Shown piece by piece: positions 34,837-44,178 of a stretch of 64,000 nucleotides of DNA. The notes beneath the pieces are model-generated. The model did not search any database. It worked only from the letters and a program-made list of their open reading frames with translations, and was not told where the DNA came from. The stretch is from the NCBI RefSeq assembly GCF_003595195.1, contig NZ_CP032418.1:384501-448500 (forward strand). The letters run 5' to 3'. Position 1 is the first letter of the stretch. Every line of letters starts with the position of its first letter. The stretch comes from Paenisporosarcina cavernae (GTDB lineage Bacteria > Bacillota > Bacilli > Bacillales_A > Planococcaceae). The translations under genes were made by a program, and so were the position numbers.

Positions 34837-35382
34837 ATGCAAGTTCAAATAGATGCTTTATATGACGAATATAACCGATATATGTACCACCTTTGCTTGA
34901 AATTAACTCGAAATCCGAATGAAGCGGAAGATTTACTACAAGAAGTGTGGTTAAAGGTAGTACGTTACGAGTCGTACATGAAAGATGTGGAGCATGTTCG
35001 GGCGTGGTTAACAACAATTTGTATGAACACGTTCCGCGATCGTTACCGGAAAAATGTTCGACGTAGCAAATATGTTGCCAATCAACCGGATCAGTTAGAT
35101 GTTCCTTTACTCGATTTGATTCCAAGTGACCGCCCAGCAACGGAAGATCAGTTAGAAAAAGAAGATTTATCTGTCGTTATTCAAGGGAAAATTCGTGAGT
35201 TAGACTGTATTTACCGTAAGACAGTAGAATACTTTTATATTCACCAATATTCTCTGATCGAAATTGCGGAGCTAATGAAAGTTTCTATTGGAACAGTGAA
35301 ATCTCGCTTATTCCGAGCAAAACAACGTTTAAAAGAAATGTTAATCGACGATCCTTCCGCGCTGGAATATTTGCCGGCGTAA
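34837..35382 (+). CDS. ECF-type RNA polymerase sigma factor
   Basis: A 181-residue sigma factor. Region 2 is DEYNRYMYHLCLKLTRNPNE, then EDLLQEVWLKV; region 4 is IAELMKVSIGTVKSRLFRAK. Regions 1 and 3 are absent, as in ECF factors. No anti-sigma gene lies next to it: upstream is a terminated transporter gene and downstream, 73 bases on, a phospholipase D-like gene on the same strand. That gene is a likely target. Control may be by a distant anti-sigma or by transcription alone. Confidence 0.92.
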   Translation: MQVQIDALYDEYNRYMYHLCLKLTRNPNEAEDLLQEVWLKVVRYESYMKDVEHVRAWLTTICMNTFRDRYRKNVRRSKYVANQPDQLDVPLLDLIPSDRPATEDQLEKEDLSVVIQGKIRELDCIYRKTVEYFYIHQYSLIEIAELMKVSIGTVKSRLFRAKQRLKEMLIDDPSALEYLPA

Positions 35383-35455
35383 CCTTTAGATGGTTTGAGA
35401 AACTGGTGTAATGGGAATAATCTACTACACTAGTAATCTTCTGGGGGAATGAAAA

Positions 35456-36910
35456 ATGAACAACAAGAAACGCAAAGAATGGAGCACACGCAAACGTATT
35501 GTGATGGGCTCCATTGGTGTGTTCGCACTTATTTATATAGCGGTCATTTTATATAATACATATCGACCATTACCAGAAGGTGTCTCTTACAAAGGGGAGA
35601 TGCATTCCTTAGATAATGTGACGTTTTTAACTGATCTAACGTTTGCGGACGATCAAAAAGGAACTAATCGTCGGTCGGAGCAAGAAATATTTGAACATCT
35701 TTATCAAATGATTGACGAAGCGAATGATTTCATTGTTTTAGATATGTTCTTGATGGATGGGTATAACGATGATGAGGAAAGCTTCCCGAAAATAGCAGAG
35801 ACATTATCGAGCAAATTAGCGGAGAAGAAGAAAGAAAATCCCGATATGAAAATCGTCTACATTACAGATCCGATCAATAAGGGATACGGATCGTATGAAA
35901 GTAAGTGGTTTGATAAACTAGATGAAGCAGGAGTTGAGATTGTCTATACGGATTTAGACAAACTTCGCGATTCGACACCTATTTATTCAGGCGTTTATCG
36001 TATTTTCTTTCAGTGGTTTGAAACGGGTACGAATGGCTGGATAAAAAACTTAATGGCAGATGAAGCGCCAGATATGACCGCACACTCTTATTTAAAGCTA
36101 TTAAATATTAAAGCGAATCACCGTAAAGTGGTAATCACAGATAAAGAAGCACTTGTCACTTCTTCTAATCCTCATAATGCAAGTGGATTGCATGGAAATA
36201 TTGCATTAGCAGTCAACGGGCCAATTATGAACGATATATTAGAAGCGGAAGAAGCTGTTTCCATCTTTTCTGGCGGTCCAAAATTACCTAGAGTCGATGC
36301 GAAAGAACAAAAAGGAGAATACAAAGCGCAGTATGTAACGGAACGCAAAATTCTAAAAGCTTTGCTGAAAGATATCGAAGCGACGAAAAAAGGCGATACA
36401 ATTCGATTAGAGATGTTTTTTGTCGCGAAACGAGATATCGTGAATGCGTTAGTAGACGCTTCTAATCGAGGCGTGGATGTTAAGATGATTTTAGATCCAA
36501 ATGCCAACTCCTTTGGACAAGAAAAATCTGGTTTACCAAATAGACCAATGGCACAAGAACTAATGGAAGACTCGCAAAACAAAATTGATATTCGCTGGTA
36601 TAATACCGTTGTTGGGCAATACCATACAAAAATGATTATGATTCAAACAGACGAGAAGACGGTTTTCTCTAGTGGTTCTGCGAACTACACAGAACGTACG
36701 TTGGATGATTACAATTTAGAAGCAAATCTTCGTGTGGAAGCACCAAATGACAGTAAACTCGTCAACGAAATGACCACGTATTTTGACCGACTCTGGAACA
36801 ATGAAGATGCGATGTACACATTAGACGTGGAAGAATATCAAGATGACTTTACATTTTGGCAGCGCTGGATTTATACCATTCAGAAAATCTTGAAAGTTAC
36901 CACGTATTAA
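35456..36910 (+). CDS. Phospholipase D-like protein (cardiolipin synthase family)
   Basis: A 484-residue protein with one N-terminal membrane segment (VMGSIGVFALIYIAVILYNT) and two HKD motifs. The first is complete (NHRKVVITDKEALVTSSN). The second has H and K but glutamine where aspartate is usual (YHTKMIMIQTDEKTVFSSGS). Members transfer phosphatidyl groups, for example in cardiolipin synthesis, or cut phosphodiesters outside the membrane. The catalytic part should face outward or the membrane. It may belong to the regulon of the ECF sigma factor just upstream. Confidence 0.87.
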   Translation: MNNKKRKEWSTRKRIVMGSIGVFALIYIAVILYNTYRPLPEGVSYKGEMHSLDNVTFLTDLTFADDQKGTNRRSEQEIFEHLYQMIDEANDFIVLDMFLMDGYNDDEESFPKIAETLSSKLAEKKKENPDMKIVYITDPINKGYGSYESKWFDKLDEAGVEIVYTDLDKLRDSTPIYSGVYRIFFQWFETGTNGWIKNLMADEAPDMTAHSYLKLLNIKANHRKVVITDKEALVTSSNPHNASGLHGNIALAVNGPIMNDILEAEEAVSIFSGGPKLPRVDAKEQKGEYKAQYVTERKILKALLKDIEATKKGDTIRLEMFFVAKRDIVNALVDASNRGVDVKMILDPNANSFGQEKSGLPNRPMAQELMEDSQNKIDIRWYNTVVGQYHTKMIMIQTDEKTVFSSGSANYTERTLDDYNLEANLRVEAPNDSKLVNEMTTYFDRLWNNEDAMYTLDVEEYQDDFTFWQRWIYTIQKILKVTTY

Positions 36911-36953
36911 AAAAGGACAATTGCTCGGCGTATGCCAAGTAATTGTCCTTTTT
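36910..36953. terminator. Bidirectional terminator
   Basis: AAAAAGGACAATT and AATTGTCCTTTTT arms around an 18-base loop lie between the converging phospholipase and ABC-F genes. A and T tracts on both sides let it work in both directions. Confidence 0.9.
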
Positions 36954-36960
36954 CTCTGCC

Positions 36961-38514
36961 TTATTCTTGATGACCAGTTTGGAACCAATCTTCGACATTC
37001 CAAACTTTTGTTACTAAGCCTTCGTAAAAATCCGGTTCGTGACTAACGAGCACGATCGTTCCTTTGTATTCACTCATGGCACGTTTCAATTCTTCTTTGG
37101 CGAAAATATCTAAATGGTTAGTTGGCTCGTCAAAAAGTAACCAGTTGGACTCTTCCATCATAAGTTTACAAATACGCACTTTTGCTTGTTCTCCACCACT
37201 AAGCTGGCTCATTGGACGAGAGATATGCTCATTTTTTAAGCCTGTTCGTGCAAGTAAGGCACGCACTTGGTTTTGATCCATACTTGGAAACGAGTTCCAT
37301 ACTTCATCGATTGGTGTTGTGTTGCCGGCTTTCACTTCTTGTTCGAAATACGAAGGGAATAAGAAGTCTCCTCGAGAAACTTTTCCACCTAGGGAAGGGA
37401 TTTTCCCGAGCATCGTTTTCAGTAACGTCGATTTTCCGACGCCATTCATTCCGACGAGCGCGATTTTTTCTCCACGTTCGATGGTAAACGACAATGGAGG
37501 GAGTAAAGGTTTGTCATAACCAATTAAGACATTTTCTGCTTCGATAACGAAACGACTTGATCCACGCGATTCTTTAAAGTCGAACTGCGGTTTTGCTGCA
37601 GTTTCCGGACGATCAATTCGCTCAATACGATCTAATTGTTTTTGACGAGATTTTGCACGCCCAGTTGTGGAATAACGCGCCTTATTTTTGGCGATGAAAT
37701 CTTCTTGCTTTTTAATGAATTCTTGCTGTTTTTCATAAGCATCAATATGTTGGCGTTTATTTATCTCTGCTAACTCTAGGAATTTTTCGTACGTTGCGGT
37801 ATAACGAGACAGTTTCGAAAACTCTAAATGGAAAATAACATCTACGACGCCATTCATAAATTCAGTGTCATGTGAGATAAGTAAAAAAGCATACGGGTAA
37901 TCTTTTAAATAATTTGATAACCACGTTACATGCTCTTCGTCTAGATAGTTTGTTGGCTCATCAAGTAATAGCACTTTCGGTTTTTCTAATAATAATTTCG
38001 CCAAGAGTACTTTCGTGCGTTGTCCACCTGACAGTGCTGATACATCACGATCTAAACCGATTGCATCTAATCCTAGTCCGCGAGCTACTTCTTCAATTTT
38101 CATATCTAACGTGTAAAAATCACCCGCATCAAGTGCATCTTGAATCGAGGCCATTTGATCTAATAACTCATCCAATTCTTCCGGTGTTGCTTCTGCCATT
38201 TTCCCTGCAATCTCGTTCATCTCTTCTTCTTTTTTGTAAAGTGGAAGAAAGGCATCTTGTAATGTTTCGCGCATTGTTCTTCCAGGTGTAAGACGGGTAT
38301 GTTGATCCAAATATCCGTATTGTGCATGAGGTAGCCACTCAACTTTTCCCGTATCGTGGATCAGTTCGCCCGTTAAAATACTCATTAGCGTGGATTTTCC
38401 AACGCCGTTAGCGCCGACAAGTCCTACGTGTTCTCCTTCAACGATTCGGAATGAAACCTCTTTAAAAAGGGTTCGATCTCCAAATGTATGTGCTAAATTT
38501 TCAACTAATAACAT
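36961..38514 (-). CDS. yfmM: ABC-F family ATPase (YfmM-like)
   Basis: A 517-residue protein with two ABC ATPase domains and no membrane part. Walker A GANGVGKST near residue 34 and GMNGVGKST near 358; signatures LSGGQRTKVLLAKL and LSGGEQAKVRICKL; Walker B LLLDEPTNYLD and LLFDEPTNHLD. The linker between them is charged and helical (YEKQQEFIKKQEDFIAKNKA). ABC-F proteins act on the ribosome, in translation or antibiotic protection. Length and N-terminal sequence resemble the YfmM group of B. subtilis, which I assign from memory. Confidence 0.9.
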   Translation of the reverse strand: MLLVENLAHTFGDRTLFKEVSFRIVEGEHVGLVGANGVGKSTLMSILTGELIHDTGKVEWLPHAQYGYLDQHTRLTPGRTMRETLQDAFLPLYKKEEEMNEIAGKMAEATPEELDELLDQMASIQDALDAGDFYTLDMKIEEVARGLGLDAIGLDRDVSALSGGQRTKVLLAKLLLEKPKVLLLDEPTNYLDEEHVTWLSNYLKDYPYAFLLISHDTEFMNGVVDVIFHLEFSKLSRYTATYEKFLELAEINKRQHIDAYEKQQEFIKKQEDFIAKNKARYSTTGRAKSRQKQLDRIERIDRPETAAKPQFDFKESRGSSRFVIEAENVLIGYDKPLLPPLSFTIERGEKIALVGMNGVGKSTLLKTMLGKIPSLGGKVSRGDFLFPSYFEQEVKAGNTTPIDEVWNSFPSMDQNQVRALLARTGLKNEHISRPMSQLSGGEQAKVRICKLMMEESNWLLFDEPTNHLDIFAKEELKRAMSEYKGTIVLVSHEPDFYEGLVTKVWNVEDWFQTGHQE

Positions 38515-38581
38515 GTTGTTTCCTCCGATTATTGCAGCATTATCTTGTATGTGTTTTTTCCATAAGAAAAACCCCCGGCAA

Positions 38582-38764
38582 CTACATCGCCGCGAGCTGT
38601 TTGTTAAGATCTGCGAGTTGTACTTCCATATTGGCTAAGCGTTGTTCTGCTTGCTCAATCATTGCAGGATGACCGGTCGATTCCAGCTTTTCGATATCTC
38701 CTTGCAAGCGTATATAGTCCATTTTAAGTTCAGCAATTTGGTATTCTAGCTGTTTGCGATCCAT
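38582..38764 (-). CDS. Small coiled-coil protein (SE1832/SE1561 family-like)
   Basis: A 60-residue, mostly helical protein (LEYQIAELKMDYIRLQGDIE, then LANMEVQLADLNKQL) like the short conserved Firmicutes family named after Staphylococcus SE1832. The function is not known. The ATG at 38764 has GGAG upstream; a longer frame to 38821 lacks a site and would overlap the neighbour. It lies just upstream of the ABC-F gene on the same strand. Confidence 0.75.
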   Translation of the reverse strand: MDRKQLEYQIAELKMDYIRLQGDIEKLESTGHPAMIEQAEQRLANMEVQLADLNKQLAAM

Positions 38765-38789
38765 CAGTCGAGCTCCTTCAATTTTCCCT

Positions 38790-39698
38790 CTATTGTAGCA
38801 CTGATAGCCTTCTTGTCGCAAATGTCACGAAATCTTCTCCACTACGTTTTTCTTTCCAGCGTTCTTGTAATTCTACTTGTTTTTGTGCTTTTTTAGGATG
38901 CAAGTAGAGTTCCATTAGAGCGTTTTGAAGATGCGATTGCTTTACTTTTCTTCCAAGACCAAGATGACTGATTCCGTACATTTCAAGCTCGAGCATTTGA
39001 TCAAATTCCGCATCTGTTTGAGAAAGCGCAATATATGCTTTTTTCAAATAGGCACTGATGAATGCTCCATATGAACCATCTCCAATGACGATGGTGCTAG
39101 AAGCAATTTCTGCATAAGGATGCTTTACTTCTTTTACGGTGGCTGAACTTTTTCCGAGTGCTAATAACTTTAAGGAGGTTATATCTCCCTTGTAATCTGG
39201 CGTTAGACACACGACTACTTCTAACGGTATCGCAAGTTGAACTAAATGACGTAACACTCGATACGAAAGATTATGCCGATCTTCATCCCCAAAATGAACG
39301 ACTACTTTGGGGTGATGTGAAGTGCTCGGCACATCAAGGTGAATTGGTGCTAAAAAAAAGTCCCATCCAAATGGTCTATCTGAAGCAAATGGGGATAAAG
39401 CGAATGTCGAAAAACAATCATAATTGTCCGGTAAAACCTCATGATTTGGAGAGCAATCGAGTTCCAGGACAGATCTTGCACAAGTTGCTAGTTCTTTTCG
39501 GTTAAATCGATCCAGTGTGACATTGTCCATAATAAGTAAATCCGCTTTTGCTTTTTTTAACTCCTCCAACGTTGTTGCTCGTGAAGTGGACGTAGGTTGA
39601 AACTTCTCACACGTTACTTTTTGTAATAATTGTTCAAATGACTGTCGACGCTCATGTGCATACGTTATATCTCCACACCAATAAATAATGTCACTCAT
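38790..39698 (-). CDS. Conserved hypothetical protein, glycosyltransferase-like layout
   Basis: A 302-residue protein with no signal or membrane segment. Alternating strands and helices (PKVVVHFGDEDRHNLSYRVL; IPLEVVVCLTPDY; AEIASSTIVIGDGSYGAFIS; LKKAYIALSQTDAEF) look like a Rossmann-type or PseG-like nucleotide-sugar fold, but no known catalytic motif is visible. Start at the second ATG (39698), six codons into the open frame, which has AAGGGG upstream. I do not recognise the family. It runs with the two genes downstream. Confidence 0.6.
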   Translation of the reverse strand: MSDIIYWCGDITYAHERRQSFEQLLQKVTCEKFQPTSTSRATTLEELKKAKADLLIMDNVTLDRFNRKELATCARSVLELDCSPNHEVLPDNYDCFSTFALSPFASDRPFGWDFFLAPIHLDVPSTSHHPKVVVHFGDEDRHNLSYRVLRHLVQLAIPLEVVVCLTPDYKGDITSLKLLALGKSSATVKEVKHPYAEIASSTIVIGDGSYGAFISAYLKKAYIALSQTDAEFDQMLELEMYGISHLGLGRKVKQSHLQNALMELYLHPKKAQKQVELQERWKEKRSGEDFVTFATRRLSVLQ

Positions 39699-39817
39699 CC
39701 CATCAACCCCTTTCAAAAAATTCTATGGGAAAACACAACCGAATATGCATCGAAAGGAGGAACAATTCGGTTCCTATGGTAAACTGTTACTACGATTTAG
39801 ATGAGTGAGGTTGAAAC

Positions 39818-40582
39818 ATGAAAAAGAAAGCTGCATTGCTCGTGGGAGCAACTGGATTAGTTGGGAATGAAGTGTTGCACCTTTTATGTGAACGAGAAGA
39901 ATACGCGGCAATTCACGTGCTATCGAGAAGGGAACTGGCCTTTTCCCATCCGAAGATGGATGTACTCGTGAAAGATTTTGATGCGATTGAAGTAGAAGAC
40001 GTGGAAATAGCAGATGACTTTTTTTGCTGCATCGGGACAACGATTAAAAAAGCAGGATCAGAAGATGCATTTGAAGAAGTAGATGTCACATTTCCAGTGA
40101 AACTTGCTTCATTCGCAAAGAAAAAGGGCATGCAACATATGCTCGTCATTTCAGCGATGGGGGCAAACGCAGAATCGCCTATATTTTATAATCAGATGAA
40201 AGGGAAATTAGAGCAGCAATTGACAGAGCTGTCAATTTCTCGATTATCGATTTTCCGGCCATCCTTATTAAAAGGAGAGCGGGATGAATTTCGTTTAGGA
40301 GAAACGATTGGCAACAAATTGCTTACTGGGTTGCGACCGTTTTTACTTGGACCCATGAAAAAGTACAGGGCGATAGAAGCAAAACAAGTCGCAATTGCGA
40401 TGGTTTCTACAGCTTTACGGGCAAATCGAAAAGTCGTGAGTGTGTATACGTCGGACCAGTTGGCGAAAATGTCTATACCGGTTAAAAAAGAAGAAGCTCC
40501 GATTCCGAGAGAAGCACTTTTCAATTGGGAATCGAGAAAAGAGATATTTATCGAAGAAGAAAGAGGGGAAGAAGATGCTTGA
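39818..40582 (+). CDS. NAD(P)-binding oxidoreductase (HTATIP2/TIP30-like SDR)
   Basis: A 254-residue protein with the nucleotide-binding motif GATGLVGNEVLHLL at the start, then CCIGTTIKKAGSEDAFEEVD and YNQMKGKLEQQL, which are typical of the atypical short-chain dehydrogenases related to human HTATIP2. The tyrosine and lysine of YNQMKGK are in the catalytic YxxxK place. Substrate unknown. It overlaps the antiporter gene that follows by eight bases, so they are translated together. Confidence 0.85.
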   Translation: MKKKAALLVGATGLVGNEVLHLLCEREEYAAIHVLSRRELAFSHPKMDVLVKDFDAIEVEDVEIADDFFCCIGTTIKKAGSEDAFEEVDVTFPVKLASFAKKKGMQHMLVISAMGANAESPIFYNQMKGKLEQQLTELSISRLSIFRPSLLKGERDEFRLGETIGNKLLTGLRPFLLGPMKKYRAIEAKQVAIAMVSTALRANRKVVSVYTSDQLAKMSIPVKKEEAPIPREALFNWESRKEIFIEEERGEEDA

Positions 40583-42425
40583 TACGGTTATGTTTACACT
40601 AATGTTTGTGGTTGTGTTAGGAATCGCTTCCCAATGGTTTGCTTGGCGGTTTCAAATGCCTGCTATTGTACTTATGTCCATTGCAGGTTTACTTGTTGGA
40701 CCTATTTTCGGTTGGATTGATCCATCCGAAAGTTTTGGAGAAATGTTTAGTCCCATTATTTCACTTGCAGTTGCCATTATATTATTCGAAGGTAGTTTAA
40801 ATTTAGATTTCCGTGAAATAAGAGGGTTTAATAAACCGCTTTATCGCATTGTTACTTTTGGTGCATTTATCGCATGGGTTGCTGGTTCACTTGCCGCGCA
40901 TTATGTTGCAGGTTTATCGTTCTCCGTAGCATTTGTTATCGGTGGATTGTTTATCGTTACTGGACCAACGGTTATTTTACCGTTACTTCGTCAAGCGAAG
41001 TTAAAGCCAAGACCTGCCGCTATTTTAAAGTGGGAAGGTATTATTGTGGACCCATTTGGTGCGTTACTTGCTTTGTTCGCATTTGAGGCAGTGATGTTTA
41101 TCGATGGGGAAGTGTCGTTACATGCCTTTCTACTATTTTTTGCCGCTGCTGCATTTGCAGTTGCCATCGGTTGGGCGGCTGGCTGGGGTCTGGGATGGAT
41201 GTTTGAAAACGGAAATGTACCGGAATATTTAAAGTCTCCAATTGTCTTTGCCACTGTAATTTTAGCGTTTGTGGTCGCAAACTCAGTGATGCACGAAACG
41301 GGATTACTTGCTGTCACGGCAATGGGGATTGTCATGGCGAACATGCATATTGCGTCGATTGGCGATATGCGTCATTTTAAAGAAAATATTTCCGTACTAC
41401 TCATCTCCAGTATATTTGTCATGTTAACCGCCTCGCTAGAACGAGAAACATTGCTACAAATATTTAGTTTACCAATCGTATTGTTTGTTCTTACCATGAT
41501 CTTTATCGTTCGACCATTGTCCATTTGGCTATCGACGATTGGAACGGATATAACGTGGAGAGAAAAAATGCTCATTGGTTGGATTGCCCCTAGAGGGATC
41601 GTGGCATTAACTGTTTCTGGATATTTCGCTTCTGTTTTACAGGAAAGTGGCTTTCCGGATGCGGAAATTTTAATTGCTCTCACGTTTGCTTTAGCATTTT
41701 CTACCGTCATTGTGCACGGGTTCACGATAGGTCCATTTGCGAAAAAATTGAATCTTGCCTCCTCTGAAAAACCTGGAGTGCTCTTAATTGGCGGGAACAT
41801 ATTTACAACAGAACTAGCAAAATCGATTCATGAACTTGGACATGAAGTGTGCATCATGGATCAATCATGGCAGCATTTAAGTTTAGCTCGTCAGCAAGGG
41901 ATTCCGACAAAGGTCGGAGAGATTTTATCCGAACAAACGGAGTATAATATGGACTTAACACCGTATCCTATTCTTGTCGCCGCTACAGAGGTCGATTCTT
42001 ACAATGCGCTAGTTTGTACGAATTTTGTGCCCGAATTAGGACGTGATGCCCTTTACCAAACGGCGCTTCAACATGCTGACATGAAGGATTTTCATCAATC
42101 ACTTGGTGGTAAAATGTTATTTGATGAAACGTCCACGATCTTTCATTTAAATGAGCGAATTATCCGTGGGCAAGTTTTTCGAAAAACGCAAATCACGGAG
42201 CAATATACATTTACACAATATTTACGAGAACGAGCTGAAGAAGCTTTGTTGCTCTATATTTTACGAGCAAATGAGAAGCTCGAGTTTTTCACGGCGAATA
42301 AAGAATTGCAAGCCTCTCCTGGAGATACGGTAGTTAGTTTGACGCCACCTGTAAAGGAAATGGCGAAACGACAAGAACGAATTGAAGCAGATCGATTAAA
42401 AGTAATCGAGGAGGAAAACGAATGA
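40575..42425 (+). CDS. CPA1 family Na+(K+)/H+ antiporter with C-terminal TrkA-type domain
   Basis: A 616-residue protein. The first 400 residues form about 12 membrane segments with CPA1 features (AIILFEGSLNLDFREIRGFN; ITGPTVILPLLRQAKL is a variant of the ND-motif region; GWIAPRGIVALTVSG). The last 200 residues have a TrkA-N-like nucleotide-binding fold (VLLIGGNIFTTELAKSIHEL) and a TrkA-C-like end (AEEALLLYILRANEKLEFFT, PGDTVVSLTPP). It exchanges monovalent cations for protons. ATG at 40575 after GGGGAAGAAG; a longer open frame lies within the previous gene. Confidence 0.9.
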   Translation: MLDTVMFTLMFVVVLGIASQWFAWRFQMPAIVLMSIAGLLVGPIFGWIDPSESFGEMFSPIISLAVAIILFEGSLNLDFREIRGFNKPLYRIVTFGAFIAWVAGSLAAHYVAGLSFSVAFVIGGLFIVTGPTVILPLLRQAKLKPRPAAILKWEGIIVDPFGALLALFAFEAVMFIDGEVSLHAFLLFFAAAAFAVAIGWAAGWGLGWMFENGNVPEYLKSPIVFATVILAFVVANSVMHETGLLAVTAMGIVMANMHIASIGDMRHFKENISVLLISSIFVMLTASLERETLLQIFSLPIVLFVLTMIFIVRPLSIWLSTIGTDITWREKMLIGWIAPRGIVALTVSGYFASVLQESGFPDAEILIALTFALAFSTVIVHGFTIGPFAKKLNLASSEKPGVLLIGGNIFTTELAKSIHELGHEVCIMDQSWQHLSLARQQGIPTKVGEILSEQTEYNMDLTPYPILVAATEVDSYNALVCTNFVPELGRDALYQTALQHADMKDFHQSLGGKMLFDETSTIFHLNERIIRGQVFRKTQITEQYTFTQYLRERAEEALLLYILRANEKLEFFTANKELQASPGDTVVSLTPPVKEMAKRQERIEADRLKVIEEENE

Positions 42426-42985
42426 AAATTTTGTTAGTCGATGGAACCATCATCGGTCAAAAAACAAGTGCCATTCTGGAACAAACAAGATTATATTTAC
42501 TCGAAGCCTCACCAGAAGTAGAAGTAACCATCTTAAAATTGGCTGACTATCAACATCAATTTGTCGATGGACGGCCATTAGGCGAATACAATGAAGACAT
42601 GCAACATATTGCGCGAGAATTTGAAGAGGCAGATGGCTATATTATTGCTAGTCCTATTTTCCAAGGTTCGATTCCAGGAGTATTGAAAAACGTGTTTGAT
42701 TTACTCCATCCTCGAACAATGCGCTATAAAGCAGTATCCATTGTCGCAAATGGTGGCACGTACCAGCATCACTTAGTAATTGAAAACCAATTAAAACCGA
42801 TACTCGATTACTTCCGTTGTTTTGTCACACCCAACTACGTTTACACGCATACGAGTCACTTTGACGAGCAAAATCGAATTACCGAGGAAGATGTGCACGA
42901 TCGGTTACGTGAATTAGCTCGCGTTTTTGTGAAATACATGGAAATGGGCTGTACCCTTTCCAAAGAGACGCTGGATACACATTAA
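42422..42985 (+). CDS. NAD(P)H-dependent FMN reductase family protein
   Basis: A 187-residue flavodoxin-fold protein (LLVDGTIIGQKTSAILEQTR; DGYIIASPIFQGSIPGVLKN; KAVSIVANGGTYQHHLVIEN). Such enzymes reduce flavins, quinones or azo dyes with NAD(P)H. The ATG overlaps the antiporter stop by four bases, so the three genes from 39818 form one coupled operon. A redox enzyme, a cation antiporter and a dehydrogenase-like protein together may serve stress tolerance, which is an inference. Confidence 0.88.
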   Translation: MKILLVDGTIIGQKTSAILEQTRLYLLEASPEVEVTILKLADYQHQFVDGRPLGEYNEDMQHIAREFEEADGYIIASPIFQGSIPGVLKNVFDLLHPRTMRYKAVSIVANGGTYQHHLVIENQLKPILDYFRCFVTPNYVYTHTSHFDEQNRITEEDVHDRLRELARVFVKYMEMGCTLSKETLDTH

Positions 42986-43002
42986 TGAGCTATCATCTGA
43001 AG

Positions 43003-43039
43003 AATCGTTCTTAGAAATCTATTCTGAGGACGATTTTTT
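43003..43039 (+). terminator. Rho-independent terminator
   Basis: AATCGTTCTTAGAA and TTCTGAGGACGATT form a 14-pair stem with two G-T pairs and a five-base loop, then T residues. The rest of 43040-43253 contains no gene that I can support. Confidence 0.85.
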
Positions 43040-43253
43040 ATGTTCCAATTAACTGATAGAAGCGGCTTTTTCATATTATTTTTAGGAACAAAGACCTTTT
43101 TTGACCCGTTCCCACGCTCATTAAATCGATCGCTAATTGCCGTCGTTTTGTAACTTTTCCCCATGACGGGATAAACTAAAAAGAATGATAGGCTTTCGTG
43201 ATTTCTTACAAGTGAAGGGAAGGAAGTGGATTTTTCGATTCGACAAGTATATA

Positions 43254-43269
43254 ATACCCCTAAGGGTAT
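43254..43269 (+). promoter_or_regulatory. CsoR/CstR-type operator upstream of TauE-like gene
   Basis: ATACCCCTAAGGGTAT, 16 bases, is a near-perfect palindrome of the form ATACCC-N4-GGGTAT, the operator type of the CsoR/RcnR/CstR repressors. It ends 20 bases before the start of the sulfite-exporter-like gene, overlapping the likely promoter. In Staphylococcus, CstR represses a tauE gene in response to sulfane sulfur. No repressor gene is seen nearby. Confidence 0.75.
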
Positions 43270-43289
43270 AATGAAATTGAGGTGCTTGT

Positions 43290-44072
43290 ATGGAGATTTC
43301 GATTATGTTTGTGATCGTCTTATTTAGTATCGGGTTTGTCGGATCATTTTTGTCTGGAATGGTTGGTGTCGGTGGAGCGATTGTAAAATATCCCATGTTG
43401 TTATTTATCCCGCCATTGTTTGGAATAACGGCATTTAGTGCCCATCAAGTATCAGGTATAAGTGCGGTAGAAATTTTGTTTGCGACGCTTGCTGGTGTAC
43501 TTGCTTATCGAAAAGGCGGTTTTTTAAACAAGCAATTGATCATTTATATGGGTACAGCGATCTTAATCGGAAGCTTTATCGGTAGTTTTGGCTCGCGCCA
43601 GATGTCTGAAGATATGGTGAACATTGTTTATGGGATTCTTGCATTAATCGCTGCTGTTATGATGTTTATTCCAAAAAAATTGGTGGAAGATCGTCCAAGT
43701 GAAGAGATTCAATTTAACAAAGTGTTAGCTGTGTCTCTTGCATTCATTATTGGAATTGGTTCTGGTATCGTTGGGGCGGCAGGTGGCTTCCTTCTTGTTC
43801 CAATATTGCTTGTCATTTTGAAAATACCAACTCGTATTACGATTGCGACGAGTTTAGCCATCACTTTTATTTCTTCTATTGGAAGTGCATTTGGCAAAAT
43901 CGTGACGGGTCAAGTGGAGTTTGCTCCAGCCATCATTATGATTATTGCGAGTCTAATTGCAGCTCCTCTTGGTGCGAAATTTGGTAATAAAATGAACACA
44001 AAAGTACTCCAAGGAATTCTTGCGGTTCTTATTTTAGCTACTGCGATAAAAATTTGGATGGATATTTTATAA
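43290..44072 (+). CDS. TauE/SafE family sulfite/sulfur-anion exporter (TSUP)
   Basis: A 260-residue membrane protein with about eight hydrophobic segments and two repeats of the TSUP signature (GFVGSFLSGMVGVGGAIVKY and IGIGSGIVGAAGGFLLVPIL). TSUP transporters move sulfite, thiosulfate or related organic anions. The CstR-like operator 20 bases upstream makes sulfur compounds the likely substrate. Single-gene unit on present evidence. Confidence 0.9.
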   Translation: MEISIMFVIVLFSIGFVGSFLSGMVGVGGAIVKYPMLLFIPPLFGITAFSAHQVSGISAVEILFATLAGVLAYRKGGFLNKQLIIYMGTAILIGSFIGSFGSRQMSEDMVNIVYGILALIAAVMMFIPKKLVEDRPSEEIQFNKVLAVSLAFIIGIGSGIVGAAGGFLLVPILLVILKIPTRITIATSLAITFISSIGSAFGKIVTGQVEFAPAIIMIIASLIAAPLGAKFGNKMNTKVLQGILAVLILATAIKIWMDIL

Positions 44073-44178
44073 TTTTTCTTTGAAAACTCCTATTCCTATT
44101 TGCTTATCTATTTGCACACTCTGCAGAGTTTCGCCTCAGAGTATATAATAGAAGGACTTATAGGTTAGGAGTTTTGTT

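Noticed and set aside
44118-44129. ACTCTGCAGAGT palindrome before topB
   Set aside because: Perfect but short; no known operator matches and no second site, so chance cannot be excluded.
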